This document shows positions 45,727 to 57,544 of a stretch of 64,000 nt of DNA, one piece after another (the stretch's first letter is position 1; every line of letters begins with the position of its first letter). The position numbers and the translations under genes were made by a program. Source of the stretch: Ancylostoma caninum (Eukaryota > Nematoda > Chromadorea > Rhabditida > Ancylostomatidae); NCBI GenBank assembly GCA_037903475.1, contig JBAJFG010000041.1, forward strand, positions 558,001 to 622,000, in the 5' to 3' direction. Below the pieces are notes generated by a model that worked only from the letters and a program-made list of their open reading frames with translations, had not been told where the DNA came from and ran no database searches.

Positions 45727-48700
45727 TTAAAATTTCCACAGTTGCAACAAGTTTGTCAATTTACTGTCATGACGTCGTCGACGATATGATGATCTTTCTT
45801 CCTCAGAGTCGGACGAATCTGAGGACGCTTCCGACCGTGAAGATAGTCTTGGCGTTGGGAATACCCGTTCACCAGTGCCCAGCGCTACTATTGGAATTTT
45901 GGAATCGTAGACACTGAAAAATCGATAAAAATACATTTTCTCGAAAAAAAAAAAAACAAACACCATAGCGCTAGAATCTCCTACCTAACACAAGGCACCG
46001 AACAATCTGCTACTTTTCTGGAGAATATTGGCAACATTTCAGTGGCTGCGTCATTGAGGTCAAAGACGACAAGTTGTCCGTCGGAAGTACCGGAGAACAA
46101 GTACCGACCAGCACTAAAATCACAAAAAATTATTGGGCAAAAAAAGTATTGGGCAAAAAAATATGCAAAAACAATTCCTTATCGCACCTGTCCACATCAA
46201 AGCAAGCCCTCTGATTAGTCGTGAAAGGACGCAGCATTTTGAACATTAGGGTGCCCGGCATTCGCATATCGTAGCAAAGTATCTCATCACTCTAAAATAC
46301 ATGCTTGTTCAGCAGCCGGTTTCGACGAGAACTGGTCCCTGATCATTTTGCCACGCCACACTTATGCCTAAGCACGTTTAAAATAAATTGTATGATACCA
46401 CAAATTGATAATCAACAGTAAAATCTGATTTGCCAACAAGCAAGGATGTAACTAGATAGTGGCGGGACCAGTTCTCGTCTTACGCCAACAGCACGAACCT
46501 TACGTGGAGCCACGAACAGTCGCTGCCCATCGCATGAATAGTGTATATCAGTGATACCTGCTGATTCAGTAGAGAACATACATTCTAACGAGTTGGTGCG
46601 ATCCGAATAGAATCCCACTGAAAAGGTACAAGTTAATTCCTAGTCTAAATGAGAAGTCTAGCGAAATTTTAAATACCGAGTTTCATAAGGAAGGACAGTA
46701 GTTTGGTAAGAAACTTGAAATTCTAGTGAGAAAAGCCGACGATTCAAGCAATCTCAGGTAGTCGAGAACATAGAGAGCGATGTTAGGCGATTGCAAGCGG
46801 GCGCTATGGACCAGAGCGACAGAATGCGATGCTGAGCGAGTGCAAGCGAGCACAGCGAGACATTTCAAAAGAACGCGATGGTAGGCAACTGGAGACGAAC
46901 ACTATGAGCCAATTCGGGACAGCGCGATTCCAAGCGATGCAAGCAAGTGCATCGAGGCGAGGCGACTATACGCGACACGGGGCGGGTGCAAGCAACCACG
47001 ACGAGACGAGTGAGTGCGACATCGAGCGAGCACAACGAGAGTAACCTTCTCAGCAGCAGAGAGCTTGAACATAAATAGGTAACAAACACGAGAAAAAAAA
47101 CAACGCGAAGACAAGCACGAAAAAAAGATTGGCGATAGCACCCTAGAAAGTTTGAGCAAAACAGTGCTTTACAACAATATTGAGAAAAAAATGTTGTTAA
47201 AAATCGTTATGGGATTTTCATGTCTTTCATGTCTTACTATTAAGAAATAACGCAAAAGATACAAGTTCTAAATATCTAAATGTTAAATTCTGTTCAATTC
47301 ACTGCACTCGCACGGCCGGCGATTTGCGATTTCAAGCAGCGCGAGCGGCAACGACTTCAAGCGACAACAAGCGACTGATTGAAAAATGGGAACAAACACA
47401 AAACTCACCATTGCCATCGTACGTTGCAACAGCATAAACTCCAGCAAACACCTTATTCATAGCAATGCACGATACGATCGATTTTTGACCACCGGTTTGT
47501 TTTTCTAGAAAAAAATTCTCACAGTAATCCTACCGTGCAGTAATACTTTGAGGAAACCACCATACCCCATGTTTTTATCGACGTGTGTTGACGTCCTGGT
47601 CGACCAGTGTCCCATATCCTGATGCACGAATCATAACCACCATACAGCTTTTCACCGTCGTTGGAGAATGCGATCGAGTACGCGGCGGACAACTCGTCCT
47701 AAATGACGGATTCTATTTTTGGAATACGTTTTAGGTTAGGAAAGAACTCACTAAATGGTTAATTCCTCTGTATGACGAAAATCTCGCTCCAGAATCGTCC
47801 CACAAATGGATAGGGTGGTGTTTAGCGGTTGTGGCAAGAAACTGTCTATCGCTTCCATCAAATAACCACGCAGCATCGTAAATAGGATCACCAAGTGGAA
47901 TCTTCAGCACCAACGACAGTTTCTAAAAGTGATGAAGTCAGCGATTGGTCAGAAGTTAGAGGGCCACGCCCACAACCCCACCCAGATCTTGCTTGAGCTA
48001 AAGATACATATATCGTGTCATAGGCGGGCACTCTGTCATTGGCTTCTCAAGAGTGGGCGGAGCTTCTGCGCCTTCATTGTCCACTACGATTTTTCACCAT
48101 TTACAAAGATATTCCAAGTAAATTTCCTATCAGGGAGAGCAGAATGATTAATCTCGTCCCAGTTGCACGATTCATGTGCTTGAGAAGCAAGGCGTGGCAG
48201 GACCCACAAAGCGTGGGTGGGAGCTGGTTAAGATTTGGGTGGCGCTAAGCTTACAACAGCCAATAGCAAGCATTCGACACAGCTTGCGCCCTCAATACAA
48301 TCGTCCTACCTTCTTGAAGTGGGAATGTTCTTATATTATTGACTCTTGTGTGGGCGTGACATATCCATCAAAAATCATATTTTTTGGAAAAATTAGCAAA
48401 AGCTCAGGTCATTTAGTATAGAAAAGTAAAGGATGCTCTGGTAATTTTCCTTCAAATGTGAGATTTGATAATCTCCACGACAAGAATTGCAAATGGAATC
48501 ATCGCTACTCGGCCGGTTACCGTGCGCATGTCACACATAACCAAAAAAGTTTCCTGACACTTTCACCTGCTCAGCGTTCAGCTCAAAAATCCTAGCTGAG
48601 TTGTCAGCTGACGTTGTTGCCACATGAGATCCGCTAGGAGAAAATCGACACAGCTTCAGAAAATTATTGATTGGAAATGACGTCGATGCGTAACTCATGC

Positions 48701-50532
48701 GTGCGCAGTGGAACGCATCCTTAACACTGAAACGAAACAGAGGAAGTACTGTTGGAAGAACCGTGGTGACTATAAAACATTAAACAAACCGTAAAAACTG
48801 AAGCAGAAGCAAATATCCAGTTGGATTTACAGCCCATTTTACCACTTAGTCAAATGGTCTTCAACAATTTTCCGATTTTTTAAATTTTATTTTCAAACCA
48901 TTAATCTGTTACCTGCTGGAAAAATTACTAATACACTACTTGCCAACTCGTTGAATTGTTTAGTATATAAATAGTAGACAGTATATAAATAGTAAATAGT
49001 AGATAGCGCACAGCTCTGGTTTAGTAGACATGTCTTTTAATTTTTTTCCTTGTTCTTGTGCGTTTTTTCTTGTTTTATTTTACACCTGTGGGGACAGAGA
49101 CGCATGGCTTCTGCTTCTCTGCTCCCTCCTAATAACTGACACAATGTTGAAATGTTGAAACCATACCTGTCATGTGGATGCATTGCTACGTTGTCGAATT
49201 TGAAGACAGACTCTCGGCGCACGGGTATAGTGGGCGGAGCATCCTAGATTTCAGTCAGTCACCTTTTTATCCGGATCTTTCTCATACTTAGGAGAATACC
49301 GCCAACCTGGACTTTCTGCACTTTCGGTGCCTTTGATTCTCCCTCATTAGAGCTAGTAGCTGGACGCTTATAAGAACTTCTGCCTCTGCCAGGCCACTTC
49401 TCCTAAAATAGAACCATTCTTACAACCTGATTCACCTTCTAGAAGCTCCTACGTAATCATGTACATAGGGGTAAGCTTACCGCAATCAAGCTGTGATCCT
49501 TATCGAAAGATGTGTGGGAGATGGATGCGTCATCTGAGGATGTGTTTTGCGAAGCGGTGGGGAAATCTCTTTGGATACCCTGAAGCAAAGGAGTTCTAGG
49601 AAAATGTGACAAGCACCTGATGAACCTCCAAAAACTCCAGTAAACTGAGCACCAGCTACGGATAATTTTTTTTCTGTGTTAGTTCAACTCATTAGGGTGA
49701 AAATGAATGGAAATGCACTCTTATACTGGAGGAAGCGAAGAAGAACTCTAACCTGAGCCGCTTCCAACTCCCTCTGTAAAGCTCGCCGCTCGCGTCTGTT
49801 AAGTTTCGCTTCCGGATCATTGAGTTTGGCCAGGATGGCTTCTACAACGCTCTTTTTCTCGACATCTTCCGTAGATGTTGAGGGCTAGAAATAACAACAA
49901 AGGATTTCCACCATCTGCTCCAGAAAATACCAAAGCGCACCTGTTCAGTGGGCGTGGCTTCAGGTTTATCCACGGCGGTGGATGGTTCAGTGGGCGTGGC
50001 CTCAGCAATGACCGATGCAGAGGGAGGCTTATCGGGTACGGCTTCAGGTTGAGTTATGGTGGTGAGTACCTCAGTGGGCGGTGTCTCAAAAACCGTGGAT
50101 GTGACAGAAGGCTCAGTGGGTGTGGCCTCGGAAATGGGTGGTATAGCAGAAAGCTCAGTAGACGTTGCTTCTAGAACGGCGGGTGGATCAGTAGACGCAT
50201 TACTCGAGGTCGTTGTTGATTCTGCTTCAACTTTAGCCTCCTTCGCGCCATTCTGTCCTTCCTCAGCAGCTGTATCACAAACTTCCGCATCGCACACAAT
50301 TCCGCCACTGTCAGAGTCCATACTTGTAGCCTCAATTTTCTTTACGCTTTCCACTTCCTCCTCCACTTCTCCAGATTTGATCTGCAATCTCTAACTCACG
50401 CTCTTGAACGATTGGCAAACACGCTCCAACCTCATCTTTCTGCTGCTCAGCGACTTCTGTTACAACCATTTCCACTTCCGTGACATTCTCAACAATACAG
50501 GATCCTGGCACCACTTCTTCGTCCGAATCCAT
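45727..50532 (-). CDS. wrap53: WRAP53/TCAB1 orthologue: WD40 protein of Cajal-body and telomerase RNPs
   Basis: Seen on the minus strand: 13 exons at 50532-50431, 50381-49941, 49884-49753, 49579-49481, 49402-49263, 48726-48567, 47922-47752, 47698-47566, 47504-47409, 46617-46499, 46291-46188, 46113-45985 and 45913-45727; all phases agree, 670 residues. The acidic, low-complexity N-terminus (about 270 residues) has EATPTEP repeats. The WD40 part begins NNFLKLCRFSPSGSHVATTS and runs through IPLGDPIYDAAW, HHPIHLWDDSG, NHLDELSAAYSIAFSNDGEK, GRPGRQHTSI, GITDIHYSCDGQRLFVAPRK, EILCYDMR, FTTNQRACFDVD and RVFPTPRLSS, and ends NLLQLWKF. Known: YNHLDELTAAHSL, TTNQRIYFDLD and RVFPEP..LQLWW are hallmarks of WRAP53, which binds CAB-box RNAs and guides scaRNPs and telomerase to Cajal bodies. 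Odd: the long N-terminus and large repeat-bearing introns. SUV3 lies upstream in the same orientation. Confidence 0.9.
46324..46479. mobile_element. MITE with GACGAGAACTGGTCCC termini (in an intron)
   Basis: GACGAGAACTGGTCCC (46324-46339) and its exact inverse GGGACCAGTTCTCGTC (46464-46479) delimit 156 bp lying between exons 10 and 11 of the WRAP53 gene. The same terminal sequence occurs in the nested elements at 18237-18812. No coding capacity; no clear target duplication. Confidence 0.75.
46780..47045. repeat. Degenerate GCGA-rich repeat within an intron
   Basis: Short words such as GCGATG, GCGAGTGCAAGCGAG, CACAGCGAGAC and GCGACACGGG recur irregularly over about 265 bp in the intron between WRAP53 exons 9 and 10. 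A second, smaller patch occurs at 47335-47375 (GCGAGCGGCAACGACTTCAA). Open frames on both strands here are due to the repeat. Confidence 0.55.
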
Positions 50533-51312
50533 TGCTATCCAGAGACCTAGGGACACAAATTTTCTGGACATCCACTCACGCTACAAAAATGATGCAGCAA
50601 ATCGGTAGAGTCACTCCTACTGTCCTCTGCGGCTAAGTTGAAGCAAATTACAGGAGTTTCTTGCGTAGGAGTTTCTTGCATCCTGAGGAGAAATGAGGCG
50701 GTACTGCTGTTCTCTCATTGATGGATTCAAACACACCGAACAATGGGGGACGAATCACACCTAATTTAGGGTTGAATAGTTTGAATCCACCAATCACACA
50801 AAAGCAGCATCGCCTCGCTTTTCCTCACGTGCAATGCATACTGCATAAAACCGTCCTGGATTCACACACAGAAGCCCCGCCCACAACCCGCCGAAAGTTC
50901 TGCCCACCATATGGTATATTCAATCATGGAACAATCATTCCACTTACAAAGTAGAGCACATATAATGTACAGCAGCGCTTCTGTTCGTCTTGCCCTAACG
51001 CCTTGATCCACAGGGAATCGATACGCATACTTTCCACTATCGTTATCACTTCTTTCTCCCTTTTATGGCTCCTCTTGAATTGGTTTCGAATGCATTATGG
51101 AGATTACCCAGGATAAGTGCGTTAATGCCTGTGTTAATGATGGGCGAATTCAGGGGAGATAACACGCTGCTTGGTGTACTGTAGATATACACTATTTCCT
51201 AATTTTGATAGAAAACGTATACAAATATGACTAAATCACCAATATGTGAGATAAAATCGTTAAAGTGGAGAAACTTGAAACAAATTCAAACTCAATAAAA
51301 AAATAGAATTAT

Positions 51313-51318
51313 TTTATT
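51313..51318 (-). terminator. Poly(A) signal of SUV3
   Basis: TTTATT on the plus strand (AATAAA on the minus), about 300 bases downstream of the stop. Confidence 0.45.
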
Positions 51319-51618
51319 GAGCAAATCTGAAACACTGACCACATCTGTGTAACAAGTATGTACTAGGTAACAATCATCGATTTCGACATCGACTAATAAC
51401 AACAACATGTAACATACATCACTTTGTGCACTATCAAAGTACCATGTAGCACCTAATTGAAATGACAATTACAGTGGGCGTGGCCTCACAGACCCCGCTC
51501 ACTGCGTACGTTCATAAAAACCTACTGGAAACTCAACTGAAAACTTGAAACGAAACTGTAGAAGAACCTGTAATTAAGCTAAACCTACATAACTAATATT
51601 ATAGTACACTCTGACTCT

Positions 51619-54600
51619 CTATTTCTCCTCATTCAGCTCTTTCTTCAATTGTTCCAACTCCTCTGCCGTTAGCCCTGTTTGGGACAACACTGACTGCAGT
51701 ACGGATCTGAAACGAAGGACGTGACGTGGGCGAGGCGACGCTTCTCAGGATTCAAGACTCACTTCTTCATTCCTTTTCGTTTATCCGGCATTTTCAGCTC
51801 CTTTTTCTTTTGCGCTTCATACTCCTCTTTTTCTCGTTGGGTTTGTGCTCGTTCACGCATTTTCTTCAGCAAAGAGCCCTAGCAAAAGAAAATTTACATA
51901 TATGTTGGTTAGTAAATAAAAGAATAAGTCACCTTGCGAGCATCGCCCATCGCCGAATTCTCCAGGATTTCCAGGATATTCTCTACAGACACCTGTAACA
52001 TAGCATCCAGCTGTTTGCAAGCGTCACGAATTGCCAGCTCATCCGGTAGCATATCGGGAAACCGTAACGACAGCCATAGATACAAATCCAGGACCTCGTA
52101 TACCTGTGAAAGTACAGATATAATAGGAAAGTGAACTAAAAATTTGACGACCGGCGAAGAGCTTGTGCGTATTTCGCGTTTAAAAAACAAGCGGTACCTT
52201 CTCCAGATGCTCTAACTGTTGTAGGTTTTCTGGCTGACCAATGGATTCCCAGTTTAACATATCCATCATCCAATCATAGGTGAGGCACTGGCCTGATGAG
52301 AACCTGAAAATATTGGACAAATCAGACGCCTTCTAGGCCTTCGATAGTGGGGTCGGGGAGGGGGGGGGGATGGGACTGGACGAGTCATACAGTGTCGGTC
52401 AATCACTCTTGCACCACAGATACTGCCCGTCTGGTCTGCCGCGCTGGAACATCCAAGCGGCGCGGCAGATCAACTGGAAACTGTAGTTGTCGTGCTTTGC
52501 CGGTATTGATGTCCCGCTCGTTCTTCGGAGTGAAAGCAAAGAGAAAAAAATGACGGAAAACATAAGAAAAACACCAGAACCGGCGATGTTCCACAAGCAT
52601 AGCGCCCAGCTGATGTACCGCGCTGCGTAGATGGTGCGACGCGGTAGACCAGACGGGTGGTATTCTGTGATGCGAGAGTGATTAACCGGCACTGCACAGT
52701 CATCGAAGCGAACGGGTTTTCATAGTTCATAATGGCGTAACAAATCAGCTTAACTTACCTTCTGACCATCTTAACAAATGCAGCTGCTGTCAGCTTACTG
52801 TCTACATTTATCGGAGATATACAAAATGTATATCGTACCTGAAATATCGAACAAGATAAAACATCATCATCCGTCATCTGTCAGAACACCATAACCAGCT
52901 AGCTACCTTACCTTCAACGGCAGTGGAATATAATCAATAAGATCAGCCAGCGTCCTCATCTGCTCCACTGTACAAATGAAAAACTGATCGGATATGGAAC
53001 ACACTGCAATGCAACTTTAAAACAAATAGGTATCAATAGGTCAAGGATCAGAAAGCACCTGAAACAAACAAATCCAACAAATGCACGAAAGAAGCTTGAG
53101 GTAAATGGAACGAGAACGTTTCTATCTGCTCAAATGTTGGCGCTATTCCAACAGTTTCGATCGGTTCCACCTAAAGCAACAAGGCGTAAGGTAAAAACCA
53201 TGACGGTTGATAACCATGACGTCACAAAGAAAACAAACCAGCTGACTCAGAATATCCCGCAGTGTTCCAATGTCTTCGTTACGTAATGTAGTAGCAATAC
53301 CGTCAGCATATGCTGTGCCGTATCTTAAGTTCGGAACTTTTAAAACCAAGGAAATGCAAACCAATGGAGCCGGCTAACCAGTACCTGCCGGCTCTTCCTG
53401 CTATTTGTAGCGCTGAGTAACTGGGCAGCAGTTCACCTTGCCTTGTACATCCTGAGAATATTATCCGGCGAATGTTCAAATTCAGCCCCATTCCTATTGC
53501 ATCGGTAGCAACCTTTAGAGAGAAATCATTCAAAAATCAAAAATTTCTGAGAAATGCAGCTGTTATTACAATAAAGAGTAGTTAATATCCACCCAGAACA
53601 GCGAATTCAAGGTTCGCATCTCTTTTACCCACCAAAACATTGCATGGATCATCAGGGTCATTGAATTTCGCTGCCTGGGCCAACTTCGTCCCCGGCGGAA
53701 GGTCACCGTAGATGACAGCCGGTTTTACACCTAGTTTCTCTAGACTCTTTGTAACGTTGTAGATCGCTTTGCGGCTAAAACATACTATGCAGTCACCGGG
53801 CTGAACCTGAAATAAACACAGCAGTCATGCGTTCTTTTTATGTGAAGGAATACCAATTATAAAACAGCTGAAAATCTAATTTGGGCGACAACAACAAACT
53901 CACATGGTCCAGTGATCCTAATCCTTGGTTGGCTATGGTTAGCGAGGTTTTTCTCTCATAATACCGAACCTAAAATAGTGAGAATAAAAAAAAAAGAAAT
54001 AAGGAAATTTTAGAAGACATCGACATGCAATTTTTTCAGCAAATAATCTTAGGCTGGAAGATTCTCATGATTAAGTGGAAAATTTTGAGAAATATTTCAG
54101 TAAGTGCTCCATGTTCCAATCATTCAGCAGAAATTTCGAGATATATTTCAAGAAACATAAGCGAAGCAAACGCTTCAAGGCTGAATTCGTAATGAGATAT
54201 CCACAAAAAAAAAACACGGCTCCAGAACAAATAAAAACTTTTTATCAAGGAAGGAAATAAATATGAGTGAAGAACTGACGCACCTCGACGTGCTCACCAA
54301 TTGGATCAAGTAGCTTCTTCACGATATCTATGGCAGCTGGTTCACCGCACAGATGCACCTGCAATACCGATTGATCACAATGAAGTCGAAAATTTCACTT
54401 AAAAACTGGTTAGACACTTTAGTAGCACTGAGAATTAGAAGGAAAAGAGCGCTCAAATAAAGTAAGAACGGCCTTTTCGATTTCTTCCTTTTTTCACTTT
54501 AATTCCATCTGAAAAGTGACTTCTTACTAAAATAAGCTTTTCGTACCTCATCTGCAGCCACACCCAACAAGGCCCGTGTCCACGCCCAGCCACGCTGCTC

Positions 54601-56696
54601 ATCTCGAAGCATTTGGATTTCGTCAATAACTGCTACCTAAAAGAGTCTTTACGCAATCTAGGACCATGGATCATCTTGCCTCTTTTACTTTTACCATTCG
54701 ATTATGCAGAGGAATTGGAATCGACGAAACAGCAGTATAGATAAAGCAATAATCTTTAGCAATGGGGAGCGAAACGTTGAATTCTCATTGGTCAGTTGTA
54801 GTTAGCCAACAAGGAGCTACCGCTACACCCAATAATTGAAACTGGTGAGCTACTTCCAAAATTTAGAATAAGAGGGGAGCTTGATGTGCTATTGGGCACA
54901 AGCCCAAATAGCCTGCACATCAAAAATAGTTTCTAGAAAAAGATTACTAAAATTCCAAGGGAAATCGGAGCCTCGTATGGAATCCGCCTGTTTTTTTTTT
55001 CTTTGGGGTGGACAAAACACCTATTTTTGTCCGAATAACTCGACCACTTCATGAAGGCACCCAGATCCCCCTCCCGGAAAATTTCACAAACTTCGCCACA
55101 TAGGCAATTTAGCCTGCGAAGATCAAACTGGAAAGATATTCTTACCTCGACCCTCATCTGTGTAGAAAGCATCTCTACGGTAGATGACAAATGAGCACTA
55201 GGATGGAAATTATCGACAGCATATCTAGAAAAAAAAAGTGATTCTAGGAAAATCCATATAATTCTCTAAGTAACCTACCGTCGCTCTTCGCCAGTGACTA
55301 AGTCGCACTTGATACCCAGCTCGTTGCTCCTATTGAAAACTTCAGCGGCTAGAAGTTTCAAAGGCCCACAATATACGCCACTTTTAGCCTCCCCAAACCT
55401 TCAATGAACAAATAATCAAAAATGTTTGATGTTTGGCAAGTAGTGTGAAATATTTGCACCTTTTCAATGCATGGTACGTCTTCCCTGAATTCGTTGGTCC
55501 TGCATGAAAAACTATTTTCCGTTGGACAGTTCGTGCATCAGGATACCAGTTGTGCGGCTGGGTGAGATCAGAGATCATTCGTAGATCATCCATAGCTTCC
55601 AAGTGTGGGAAGACCTAACAAGGCGAAATTAATCGAATGAAACCATTGTAAATAAGACTTATTGAATGTAAAAGAGAAGAATACCCACCTTACGTGCATG
55701 AGCCAGAAAGTATGGGAAGAGCCTGTCAACGTCATGGCCTTCCTTGATAATATCTTGGAACAACACCAGTAATGCCGGCTCGACACCGCCCTTCAAAAGT
55801 CATTCTTAGGGATATCTTGACGAGAAAAAGTGCTAAAAAAAGATAAGAAAAGGTCAAGATCTTCGGTTCATCCGTGTATTTGGGTACTATACAAAGAAAA
55901 TTGCATAGAGACTCTTGAGAACCGTAATTTACAATAATAAGATTAGAATTTACTAAGCTCACATGCAAAATTTGGGAACGTAAAGAGTGAGAAATGAGAG
56001 ATAAGAGAGAGATGAATGGTTCTAATTGCAGCTCTGAAAAAAATGTAGGGTGAAATAAATGGACAAAGATTAATACCTTCTCACTCAAACAATACTCTCG
56101 GAACGACCGATAAGCAGTGACAAAAAGCTTAGTGTTGAGTCCATTTTCGGTTGCCAATTCACGGATAGCTTTTCTCCGGAAGAATTCGTCAAGAGCTAGG
56201 CCCATATTTGACTGAAATGAAGCAAATAAGTTATACAATATAAAAAACGGTAAGGTAGTATTTAGTTGAACTGTAGGCGATATCTCTGAGTGATGTTCGC
56301 TCGCAAAACCATGAGAAACCACTACAGGTTAATTTTACCGCTAGAACCCACCGAATCTAGTCCTTCCGTCCATTGCTCGTAGCCAATCGCAGAAGTCCGC
56401 GATGGTGTCACTACTCGGGGTACAACAAGGTCTTCGATCGCGCTTCCTCCGCGATCAGCTGGTACTCCTGGAACTTTATAGAATACAGCAGGTCCCAAGG
56501 AGAAAAAAGGGGAAACCACAATATCAGAACCTGTGATTCTTCTTCTCCTATTTGGCGTAGATGGATTTGACTGGGACCGTACGACGCCCCGAAATCGCAA
56601 AGAGGTACAAGACACTGGGCCACCTAATAAAGTCTCCGAGGCTGATACAGTACCTCTTATTAAGGTGGATAGACGTATGCCACTACGGCATGACAT
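51619..56696 (-). CDS. suv3: Mitochondrial ATP-dependent RNA helicase SUV3 (SUPV3L1)
   Basis: Seen on the minus strand: 19 exons at 56696-56352, 56211-56077, 55790-55689, 55614-55460, 55398-55279, 55224-55146, 54636-54547, 54358-54284, 53969-53904, 53806-53633, 53512-53385, 53323-53239, 53170-53059, 53003-52912, 52838-52759, 52303-52198, 52103-51933, 51878-51763 and 51706-51619; phases agree, 772 residues, close to human SUV3. Order: Arg/Ser-rich, acid-poor presequence ([20 protein letters not shown]), then Walker [19 protein letters not shown] (motif I), [19 protein letters not shown] (Ia), [10 protein letters not shown] (II, DEIQ), [13 protein letters not shown] (III), [13 protein letters not shown] (IV), [20 protein letters not shown] (V) and [12 protein letters not shown] (VI). 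The SUV3 C-terminal domain follows ([20 protein letters not shown]). Known: with PNPase it degrades mitochondrial RNA. Exon 1's donor was set at GTGGGT (56351) to keep frame; the acceptors of exons 3 and 12 are atypical (GAAG, TTAAG). All catalytic motifs are intact. Confidence 0.93.
52390..52694. mobile_element. Foldback MITE in a SUV3 intron
   Basis: CAGTGTCGGTCAATCACTCT at the left and, inversely, CAGTGCCGGTTAATCACTCT at the right, continuing to CACCCGTCTGGTCT..CCGCG on both sides. This gives terminal inverted repeats of over 50 bp in a 305 bp element. Same family as 9041-9320. It lies in the intron between SUV3 exons 15 and 16, so it is probably tolerated without harm. Confidence 0.8.
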
Positions 56697-57232
56697 CTAT
56701 AAAGGAAGGAGTTAATATTATTCTGATTTTTGAGAACTGCACCCAACTGACTAAGAAGGGTGCATACATAGTAAGAAAACAATGGGTAAGTTACCCAAGG
56801 ACGGTTCAATATATACTAAGAATGGAACAACCAGTAATGTGCAAGAGTATTTATTAAAAAATCACTTTTTATTCCGGAAAACCTCGGGAAATAAATATAA
56901 AACATCCAACAATGACAACAAAAACAAAGCTGCATAAAACCAACGATCATCACTAAAGTCAAATCGGAAATGACGATGTATGTATTACTGCAACCAAGGT
57001 AAAGAACCCAGGGCGAGCCTTGACAGATTTCCCCTCGGCGCCCACTTAGTCACCTGTCTCTGTAACACTTTTACCAGTAGACTTCTAATTAACCAAACCA
57101 AAGCGGCTTTGGAAGTTGAAATGGTTGCACACGGGAAAAGTAAGTTGAAGCCGCAGAGAAATTATGATTTTCTGACTCGGGTCGCGGTAAACTAACAAAA
57201 GGATTCAGGAACTGTCAGTTTAGTATTATGAT

Positions 57233-57234
57233 AT

Positions 57235-57286
<52 letters not shown>
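57233..57286. repeat. (GA)n microsatellite
   Basis: About 25 uninterrupted GA dinucleotides in the presumed 3' untranslated or spacer DNA between MBLAC1 and SUV3; probably polymorphic. Confidence 0.9.
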
Positions 57287-57287
<1 letters not shown>

Positions 57288-57544
57288 GATGGTGGATGGA
57301 TTTCTGACACAATCACCAAAACTTTGAAAAAAAAAACTCAGAAAAGAAGGGAACAAAAAGAAAATGTCAAATACAATAGCCTCTTCACTCAAAAATACAT
57401 TGTAACTACAGTTATTTGCGGCAAAGAAGTTCATCTTCTGTATGAGGTTTCTTCCTCCAAAGGAATGGGACAGGATTATCAACAAACTCGGCGAATTCAA
57501 CCAGCTTACCAGAACAAGCACAATCAAGAAGCAGCACACGAAAA

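Noticed and set aside
50332..50571. Unspliced 79-codon reading at the WRAP53 N-terminus
   Set aside because: Reading straight through ends in a stop; the GTTGGA donor (50425-50430) to the ATTGCAG acceptor gives a 49 bp intron and restores the frame into exon 2.
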